The notes under the pieces were generated by a model. That model was not told where the DNA came from, searched no databases, and was given only the letters and a program-made list of their open reading frames with translations. Shown here in pieces: positions 58,747 through 64,000 of a stretch of 64,000 bases of DNA; position 1 is the stretch's first letter; each line of letters starts with the position of its first letter. The translations under genes and the position numbers were made by a program. Source of the stretch: Pseudomonas sp. SLFW (GTDB lineage Bacteria; Pseudomonadota; Gammaproteobacteria; Pseudomonadales; Pseudomonadaceae); assembly GCF_009905615.1 (NCBI RefSeq), contig NZ_JAAAKW010000010.1, forward strand, positions 163,218 through 227,217, read 5' to 3'.

Positions 58747-58819
58747 ACGAGACTTGTTTCGAAAGTGTTAAACAGACGAAAGTCTGTGAAAAGAGTTAAA
58801 CAGATGAAAGTCTGTGCGA
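58747..58819 (+). repeat. Short tandem hairpin repeats between the two tRNA-Asp genes
   Basis: The phrase GTTAAACAGACGAAAGTCTG recurs as GTTAAACAGATGAAAGTCTG about 28 bases later, each able to form a small CAGAC-loop-GTCTG hairpin. They lie in the spacer before tRNA-Asp copy 2, possibly as processing signals or leftovers of tRNA duplication. Confidence 0.5.
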
Positions 58820-58822
58820 CAC

Positions 58823-58899
58823 GCAGCGGTAGTTCAGTCGGTTAGAATACCGGCCTGTCACGCCGGGGGTCGCGGGTTCGAGTCCCGTCCGCTGCGCCA
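58823..58899 (+). tRNA. tRNA-Asp (anticodon GTC), copy 2
   Basis: Identical over all 77 nt to the copy at 58591-58667, including the CCA end. The 155-bp spacer between the copies has no promoter as good as the one before tRNA-Val, so all three tRNAs are likely co-transcribed. Confidence 0.97.
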
Positions 58900-58941
58900 T
58901 ACATAGCTTCAAGGCCCTTGAACTCCTTGAAGCGACAAAGA

Positions 58942-58967
58942 AAGCGACCTCAGGGTCGCTTTTTTTG
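58942..58967 (+). terminator. Rho-independent terminator after the tRNA cluster
   Basis: AAAGCGACC and GGTCGCTTT form the stem around a short CTCA-type loop, followed by a run of T on the plus strand. Confidence 0.9.
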
Positions 58968-59032
58968 TGCCTGCGAAAAGCAGCCCCTCATTTCAGCGCT
59001 TATCATCCCGCCCAGTCCATGGAGAGCGAATC

Positions 59033-59986
59033 ATGCGGATTCTCGTCACAGGCGCCACCGGGTTCATTGGCACGCGGCTTTGCCAGGTGTTGATCGAACA
59101 AGGGCACAGGGTCATCGGACTGTCCCGTCGAGGCAATGGGACCGTTGCCGGTGTCGATCATCGTGCGAAGGATTTCATTGATACGCCTTCGCTGCAGGAC
59201 TGCGTTGATGGCATGGACTGCATCGTGCACCTGGCGGGCAGGGCGCATGTGATGGACCCACGCAATGACGCGCCGGAGCTCTACCGGGAGGTCAATCACG
59301 AAGCCACTGTTCGGCTTGCACGGCTGGCTCTGGAAGCCGGGGTCAAACGTTTCGTCTTCGTCAGTACGATCCGGGTCAATGGCAATGCCTCCGAGCAGCA
59401 GCGTTTTACCGAAGCGTCGGCGCCGCAACCGGTGGTGGCCTATGACCGCTCCAAGCTCGATGCCGAGAACGGTTTGCGTGCGCTGCTCGACGGAACGCCC
59501 ACGGAGTGGGTGATCATTCGCCCGCCGTTGGTTTACGGCGCTGAAGCGCTGGGCAATTTTCGAACCCTGCTCAAAGTGGTCGAAAAAGGCCTGCCCAGCC
59601 CGCTTGCGCAGGTGCGCAATGCCCGTAGCCTGATCTCCGTGGATAACCTCGCGAATCTGATCGCGCTCGCTATTCAGCATCCTGACGCCGCTGGCCAATT
59701 GTTCCTCGCCAGCGACGGCTCCGACGTGTCCACCCATCAGATCCTCGTCGCGCTGGCGCAGGGCATGCAAAAGCGGCTGTGGTCCATTCCCGTACCGCCC
59801 TCGCTCTTGGCGTTTCTGTTCAGGCTGATTGGCAAGGAAGACACCTACACGAAGCTGTGCGGTTCGCTGACGGTGGACTCCAGCAAAGCCCGCGATGTGT
59901 TGGGGTTTCGGCCCCACAACGACACCCTGGCCTCGCTGGCGCAGGTGGGGCGTGAGTACCGTGCCAACCGACAGAGCCCGCGCTAG
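59033..59986 (+). CDS. NAD-dependent epimerase/dehydratase (UDP-glucose 4-epimerase-like SDR)
   Basis: A 317-residue extended SDR. The NAD loop is GATGFIG (residues 7-13), and the catalytic pair is Tyr137 and Lys141 (AYDRSK) with an upstream STIRVNG where epimerases have SS.KV.G. RPPLVYG binds the nucleotide sugar. It resembles the 4-epimerases found beside WbpL-type glycosyltransferases in O-antigen loci, but no other O-antigen gene is near. Start: ATG at 59033 with GGAGAG upstream. It may have been left here, or inserted, next to the tRNA cluster; substrate unknown. Confidence 0.82.
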   Translation: MRILVTGATGFIGTRLCQVLIEQGHRVIGLSRRGNGTVAGVDHRAKDFIDTPSLQDCVDGMDCIVHLAGRAHVMDPRNDAPELYREVNHEATVRLARLALEAGVKRFVFVSTIRVNGNASEQQRFTEASAPQPVVAYDRSKLDAENGLRALLDGTPTEWVIIRPPLVYGAEALGNFRTLLKVVEKGLPSPLAQVRNARSLISVDNLANLIALAIQHPDAAGQLFLASDGSDVSTHQILVALAQGMQKRLWSIPVPPSLLAFLFRLIGKEDTYTKLCGSLTVDSSKARDVLGFRPHNDTLASLAQVGREYRANRQSPR

Positions 59987-60102
59987 CGGCTGACTTTTCC
60001 TGCAGCGCTCGTGGCATAGGGCTGCTGCAGATCACCACGATAAATGCCATGATTGGCGGCTTGTTTAAAGCGGCGCTGATTTCGAACTTGGAGAGCTGGA
60101 CC

Positions 60103-61368
60103 ATGGGCATGAACCAAACCATCACTGTGATTCCACCCGGTGTACCGTTGACGGGACATGTCGCGCCCCCCGGCTCCAAGTCGATTACCAACCGTGCGTT
60201 GCTGCTGGCGGCCTTGGCCAGGGGCACCAGCCACCTGCGCGGCGCGCTCAAGAGCGATGACACCCGGCACATGTCCAACGCGTTGCGGCAGATGGGCGTG
60301 ACCATCGATGAGCCGGACGACACCAGCTTTGTGGTCACCAGCAGTGGCCGTCTGAACGTTCCTGACGCGGCTCTGTTTCTTGGGAACGCAGGCACCGCCG
60401 TGCGTTTCCTGACGGCCGCCGTCGCGACCGTCAACGGGGTCGTCACCCTTGATGGCGACCATTACATGCAGAAGCGTCCGATCGGCCCATTGCTGGAGTC
60501 GCTGCGCAAGGGCGGTCTGAGCGCCGAAAGCGCCACTGGGTGCCCACCGGTCGTGATCCATGGCACGGGCGCGATCAAGGCCACACGCTTCGAAATCGAC
60601 GGCGGTTTGTCGAGCCAGTACGTGTCGGCCCTGTTGATGGTCGCGGCCTGCGGTGAGGCCCCTATTGAAGTGGCGCTGACCGGCAAGGAGATTGGCGCTC
60701 GTGGCTACATCGATCTGACCCTGGCCTGCATGCGCGCCTTCGGGGCTGAGGTCGAGGTGGTGGATGAAGCCCTGTGGCGCGTGTCGCCGACCGGCTACAC
60801 CGCCTGCGATTACCACATTGAGCCAGACGCCTCGGCGGCGACTTACCTGTGGGCGGCCGAAGCGCTCACCAGCGGCAAGATCGATCTGGGTGTGGCGGCC
60901 GAGGCGTTCACTCAGCCAGACGCGAAAGCGATGGAAATGATTGCGCAGTTCCCGAACATGCAGCCGGTGATCAACGGCTCGCAGATGCAGGACGCGATCC
61001 CGACGCTGGCGGTATTGGCGGCGTTCAACAATACCCCCGTGCGTTTTGTCGATCTGGCCAATCTTCGGGTCAAGGAATGCGACCGCGTTCAGGCGCTGTA
61101 TGACGGCCTCAACCAGGTACGTCCGGGGCTGGCGACGGTCGAAGGTGACGATCTGTTGGTGGCGTCCGATCCGGGTCTCGCGGGTACCAGCAGCACCGCG
61201 CTGATCAACACCCACTCCGACCACCGCATTGCCATGTGCTTTGCCTTGGCAGGGCTGAAAGTGTCCGGCGTGCGTATCCAGGACCCGGATTGCGTCGCAA
61301 AGACGTACCCGGGCTACTGGCGCGCGCTGGAGTTTCTCGGCGTGCGTCTGGAACACGGTGAGATCTGA
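60103..61368 (+). CDS. aroA: Stand-alone 3-phosphoshikimate 1-carboxyvinyltransferase (EPSP synthase)
   Basis: A 421-residue AroA that joins phosphoenolpyruvate and shikimate-3-phosphate in aromatic amino acid synthesis. Conserved features: PPGSKSITNRALLLAALA, the PEP loop FLGNAGTAVRFLTAA, and RVKECDR. In E. coli AroA the loop is NAGTAMRP with Pro101; here the aligned residue is Phe102. Start: ATG at 60103 with GGAGAG 7 nt before it; an internal ATG two codons later also fits. In Pseudomonas the main AroA domain is fused to TyrA elsewhere in the genome, so this is probably a second copy. No other aromatic pathway gene is adjacent. Confidence 0.9.
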   Translation: MGMNQTITVIPPGVPLTGHVAPPGSKSITNRALLLAALARGTSHLRGALKSDDTRHMSNALRQMGVTIDEPDDTSFVVTSSGRLNVPDAALFLGNAGTAVRFLTAAVATVNGVVTLDGDHYMQKRPIGPLLESLRKGGLSAESATGCPPVVIHGTGAIKATRFEIDGGLSSQYVSALLMVAACGEAPIEVALTGKEIGARGYIDLTLACMRAFGAEVEVVDEALWRVSPTGYTACDYHIEPDASAATYLWAAEALTSGKIDLGVAAEAFTQPDAKAMEMIAQFPNMQPVINGSQMQDAIPTLAVLAAFNNTPVRFVDLANLRVKECDRVQALYDGLNQVRPGLATVEGDDLLVASDPGLAGTSSTALINTHSDHRIAMCFALAGLKVSGVRIQDPDCVAKTYPGYWRALEFLGVRLEHGEI

Positions 61369-61399
61369 GTCAGCGCTGAGGCGTTTCCCGGCTGGCGTA

Positions 61400-62275
61400 T
61401 CAGGCCAGCCGTCGCTGCATCAACCCTTCCAGAATTCGGAGTGGGGCCTGGCTCGGGGTATGCATCGCGTCCACCGGCAGCATGAAGGTCTGCTCCAGCG
61501 CGAATTGCCCGGCCATGGCGGCATGAGAGACGTGGTCGGTAAAGACCATCCAGCTGCTGCCGGACGGGAACGAGACGTCCGTGTAGCCTGCACGTTGTTG
61601 ATAAGCGGTGTCAGCCTTCATCCGGTCATGCAGTTGCAGCATGTAGTGGTCGTATTCGCTGCGGCGGGTTTTCGTGATGCCCAGGGTTTGCAAGACGCGG
61701 CTTGAGCCGGGCAGCGGCGCCTTGAGCGTCTTGAGGTAATGCCGGGCCACCGATTCGAACGGTTCGCCCACTCGCCAGTGTCTCGGGTGGTTGCCAGGGT
61801 CGACATTGCTGAACACCCGAAGAATGCGCTGCGTGCCGCAGGGTGATGAGGGAAAGTTATCCACATGCAGGCGCGAGTCGTCCTTGCGCCAGGACGTCTG
61901 GCGACCAACGATTTCCACGGGACGAAAGCTGGTACGTGCTTGCTTCAATTCGCCGGCATAGAGACCGAGCAGGTGAGAGGTGAGGTCTGCTGTAGCGCGG
62001 GCGAAACGGGCCATCATGGCCTGCAGCACGTGCCGTTCGGAGCCGATGCTGTCGGTGCCCTTGAGTTCGCCTTTGGCGGGCAAGAAACTGATGTTTTTGC
62101 TGCGGCCCAGCAGGGCTGATTGAAAGAGGGTGCGTTCTTTTTCTTCGAGGACGAATTCGAGTTGTGGCAGAAACACCACATCACCGGATTCAAGTGCGTC
62201 GATGATGCTTGCCTGGGTTTCAGCGTCCAGCCGGGGAGCCCAGTCCGACACGGCGAAGTTTACAACGTGCGACAT
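61400..62275 (-). CDS. Kdo hydroxylase family protein (KdoO-like Fe(II)/2-oxoglutarate dioxygenase)
   Basis: A 291-residue protein that I place in the Kdo 3-hydroxylase family, which converts Kdo in LPS to Ko using iron, oxygen and 2-oxoglutarate. Putative iron ligands are His137 and Asp139 in RLHVDNFPSSP and a late histidine in FTDHVSHAAMAGQ (about 248-251). An Arg just after HVD (GTQRILRVFSNVD) fits the family. No membrane segment is evident. It converges on aroA and is divergent from the DUF2242 lipoprotein gene. Placement by recall of family sequence; an unrelated dioxygenase of the same fold is possible. Confidence 0.7.
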   Translation of the reverse strand: MSHVVNFAVSDWAPRLDAETQASIIDALESGDVVFLPQLEFVLEEKERTLFQSALLGRSKNISFLPAKGELKGTDSIGSERHVLQAMMARFARATADLTSHLLGLYAGELKQARTSFRPVEIVGRQTSWRKDDSRLHVDNFPSSPCGTQRILRVFSNVDPGNHPRHWRVGEPFESVARHYLKTLKAPLPGSSRVLQTLGITKTRRSEYDHYMLQLHDRMKADTAYQQRAGYTDVSFPSGSSWMVFTDHVSHAAMAGQFALEQTFMLPVDAMHTPSQAPLRILEGLMQRRLA

Positions 62276-62650
62276 AGTTCATGGTCCTCGGACGCCGCAG
62301 GGGCATGCCCTGTGCTCGACTGGCAAGTTATTACCAAATGTTACAAAGACAATATGCCGGGTTCGACGCTTTCGCAAATGGACCGTCTGGTGAGGGTTCT
62401 AGGGCGGGTAAAATCGGCCGTCGGTCGATTGTCCGGACCGTCCAGCGATTTTAATGTGTGGAGTAATGGCGTCTGCGATTTGCCCCATAGCGCCGTGCGA
62501 TGGGGCCGGGACGTCTGGATTACCGGTGAAAACCCGGTATGTATCGACATCTGTGCAAACTCTGCGTTGATCCTGCGCGGTGCTTGTTGCAGACTTACCC
62601 GCGTTTTCTCCGGTCCACTGTTCTGTCGACCTTTTTCCCCGGGATGTTTG
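62276..62650. other. 375-bp divergent intergenic region
   Basis: Between the divergent KdoO-like and DUF2242 genes. It contains a small hairpin (TACCGG/CCGGTA, 62521-62539) and an AT-richer patch near 62325-62355 where a minus-strand promoter could lie. The DUF2242 reading frame stays open through it, but the lipobox fixes the start at 62651. No further gene or strong promoter was recognised. Confidence 0.4.
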
Positions 62651-63496
62651 ATGTCTAAATTACTGAGCTTTCGTACTGCATGCTGGGCGCTCGCCCTGCT
62701 GGCCGCCGCAGGCTGCTCGTCCAAGAAACAGGCCATTTACGAGCACGAAAACTTCGATGACGCCGGGACGTTCTCACGCACCTATCCCGTTTCCGATGCC
62801 GCCACCTGCGAAGCGGGCCGCCGCGCCCTGTTGAGTCAGGGGTACATCATTACCAGCAGTGATCCTAAGATGATTGCCGGTCACAAGAGCTTCCAGCAGA
62901 CCGGCGAAACCCACATGGAAATCAGCTTCAACGTGGTCTGTGCCGCTGACGGTGGCGCCGATGGCAAGGCCACGATGTTCGCCAACGCCTTGCAAGACCG
63001 CTATGCGTTGAAAAAGGTGAACAACTCGGCGAGCCTGGGTGTGGGCGTGTTGGGTTCGGTGTCGATGCCGATTGGCTCGACCGATGATTCGATGGTCAAG
63101 GTCGCCAGTGAAACGGTGGCGTCTTCCAAGTTTTATGACCGCTTCTTTGGGTTGGTGGAAAATTTCCTGCCGCCTGAGGTGAAGAAAGCGGCGCACATCG
63201 AAGAAAAGCCCAAGACCGATCTGGGCATGCCAGAGCCTGCACCTGCCAAGGCGGCTGCGTTGACCGAGCAGAAACCGGCCGAAGCGCCCGCCACGGCCCC
63301 GGCTGCCACCCCTGCGCCATTGGCCACGCCAACGACGCAACCGGCAGCCGCCGCCGAGCAAAGCAGCGAGCCGATGCCTGCGCCTGCCGAGCCTGAGCCG
63401 GTGAAGGCTGAAGCCGTTGCGCCAGCAGAGCCAGCCCCGACGCCAGCCGCAGAAGCCGCGCCGACAACCGCGCCAGAGGCTACGCCAGCGCAGTGA
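62651..63496 (+). CDS. DUF2242 domain-containing lipoprotein
   Basis: A 281-residue predicted lipoprotein. Signal MSKLLSFRTACWALALLAAA ends in the lipobox AAGC (Cys22). The DUF2242 core runs to about residue 180 (HENFDDAGTFSRTYPVSDAA, CEAGRRALLSQGYIITSS, VASETVASSKFYDRFFGLVE). The last 90 residues are an Ala/Pro/Thr/Glu-rich, probably disordered tail. Start: ATG at 62651, the only one that gives a proper signal peptide; the open frame continues 177 codons upstream without family sequence. Function unknown. Confidence 0.78.
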   Translation: MSKLLSFRTACWALALLAAAGCSSKKQAIYEHENFDDAGTFSRTYPVSDAATCEAGRRALLSQGYIITSSDPKMIAGHKSFQQTGETHMEISFNVVCAADGGADGKATMFANALQDRYALKKVNNSASLGVGVLGSVSMPIGSTDDSMVKVASETVASSKFYDRFFGLVENFLPPEVKKAAHIEEKPKTDLGMPEPAPAKAAALTEQKPAEAPATAPAATPAPLATPTTQPAAAAEQSSEPMPAPAEPEPVKAEAVAPAEPAPTPAAEAAPTTAPEATPAQ

Positions 63497-63560
63497 GTGC
63501 CTGAGGCGGCCACCCCTCTGGTTCTGCCGAAGGCGGTTTCGTGCTTGGCATCAGTCCGCT

Positions 63561-63727
63561 TCTGCCGAAGGCGTAGGAGCTTGCTCGCGATCGGCTGCGC
63601 AGCAGTCGTAAACCCGGCTGACGCGGTATTTCAGACCCACCGTGTGTGCTGGATTTGCCATTGCTGCGCAATGGATCGCAGGCAAGGTGGAGCGCCACCC
63701 CGGCACTCCTACGCCCTTCGGGCAGAA
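63561..63727. repeat. Repeat element bounded by TCTGCCGAAGGCGTAGGAG inverted ends
   Basis: TCTGCCGAAGGCGTAGGAG at 63561-63579 faces CTCCTACGCCCTTCGGGCAGA at 63707-63727. The interior has GCTTGCTCGCGATC, related to the REPIN class at 10531, and an inner ATTGCTGCGCAAT palindrome. A further direct copy of TCTGCCGAAGGCG lies at 63522-63534. It fills most of the gap between the DUF2242 gene and ilvA. Confidence 0.6.
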
Positions 63728-63775
63728 TCAAGAGGGTACGTCCATATCCGACACCCCCCGTTTCAGGCGATCCCA

Positions 63776-64000
63776 TCAGCCGAGAAATAACCGATACGCC
63801 GGATTATTCGTCTCATCCCAATACGGATACCCAATCTCCGCCAGCGCCTTCGGCACCAGGTGCCTTTCATCCTCCGGCACCACCAGTCCCGCCACGACCC
63901 GACCATCCGCAGCCCCATGATTACGGTAGTGGAACATCGAAATATTCCACTTCCCGCCCAGCTTATTCAGAAAGTTGAACAACGCCCCCGGCCGTTCCGG
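63776..64000 (-). CDS. ilvA: Threonine ammonia-lyase IlvA, C-terminal fragment
   Basis: The last 74 codons of a gene entering from the right edge. The sequence ALFNFLNKLGGKWNISMFHY, AADGRVVAG and GYPYWDETNNPAYRLFLG is the regulatory ACT-like domain end of biosynthetic threonine dehydratase, which deaminates threonine to 2-oxobutanoate for isoleucine synthesis and is inhibited by isoleucine. The catalytic PLP domain lies outside the window. Confidence 0.9.
   Translation of the reverse strand, partial: PERPGALFNFLNKLGGKWNISMFHYRNHGAADGRVVAGLVVPEDERHLVPKALAEIGYPYWDETNNPAYRLFLG

Noticed and set aside
58399..59986. A genomic island at the tRNA cluster
   Set aside because: No integrase gene, no duplicated tRNA 3' end outside the genes and no shift in composition; only the epimerase looks out of context.
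62120..62650. The long N-terminal extension of the DUF2242 frame
   Set aside because: The 177 upstream codons lack family sequence, and the protein needs its lipoprotein signal at the N terminus, which fixes the start at 62651.

Overview
The window reads as a chromosomal segment of a Pseudomonas, most like the fluorescens/syringae side of the genus. The evidence is GC-rich coding sequence, gene orders shared with P. aeruginosa (comEC-exbB/D-lpxK-kdsB-murB-rne; plsX-fabD-fabG-acpP-fabF-pabC-mltG-tmk-holB-pilZ; fimV-truA-trpF-accD-folC-dedD-cvpA-purF-metZ), a polar FimV protein, a PilZ protein of the founding non-canonical type, and REPIN-like repeats with GGGAGCGAATTC arms.

Region 1 (1-9.5 kb) is an organosulfur assimilation cluster. 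It holds a partial SfnB/DszC-like acyl-CoA dehydrogenase-type monooxygenase, two flavin-dependent (LLM) monooxygenases, two sulfonate-type periplasmic binding proteins, a four-domain rhodanese coupled to a 3-mercaptopropionate-type thiol dioxygenase, a LysR regulator and a class II aldolase. The AT-rich intergenic gaps share a 12-bp motif that may be the binding site of a common regulator. Region 2 (9.5-16.6 kb) holds small conserved proteins, FadE, a glutathione S-transferase, a YadG/YadH-type ABC exporter and a DUF2062 protein. Region 3 (16.7-23.9 kb) is comEC followed by an overlapping ExbB/ExbD-lpxK-Trm112-kdsB string, murB and a MobA-like nucleotidyltransferase. The ptpA gene that sits between kdsB and murB in P. 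aeruginosa is absent.

Region 4 (23.9-31.2 kb) holds rne, divergent from rluC-HAD-sppA, then maf. The rne promoter predicts a leader of about 650 nt, and rluC looks leaderless. Region 5 (31.2-41.6 kb) is the yceD-rpmF-plsX-fabDG-acpP-fabF-pabC-mltG-tmk-holB-pilZ-tatD block, coupling ribosomal protein, fatty acid, folate, peptidoglycan and DNA replication genes. Opposite it at 41.6 kb lies a probable RpoS-type small RNA matching the position of rgsA. Region 6 (41.9-58.3 kb) holds a TetR regulator, a MoaA-like radical SAM enzyme, DUF4823 and DUF1285 proteins, a Usg-like paralogue of aspartate semialdehyde dehydrogenase that has lost its catalytic cysteine, then fimV to the metZ-SDR pair. Region 7 (58.3-64 kb) holds one tRNA-Val and two identical tRNA-Asp genes, a UDP-sugar epimerase-like protein, a stand-alone AroA with an unusual active-site residue, a Kdo hydroxylase family protein, a DUF2242 lipoprotein and the 3' end of ilvA.

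Most of the window is core housekeeping sequence. I saw no prophage, insertion sequence, CRISPR array or defence island. The least explained signals are the shared motif of the sulfur cluster, the leaderless-promoter candidates, the small RNA and the dispersed REPIN-like repeats.
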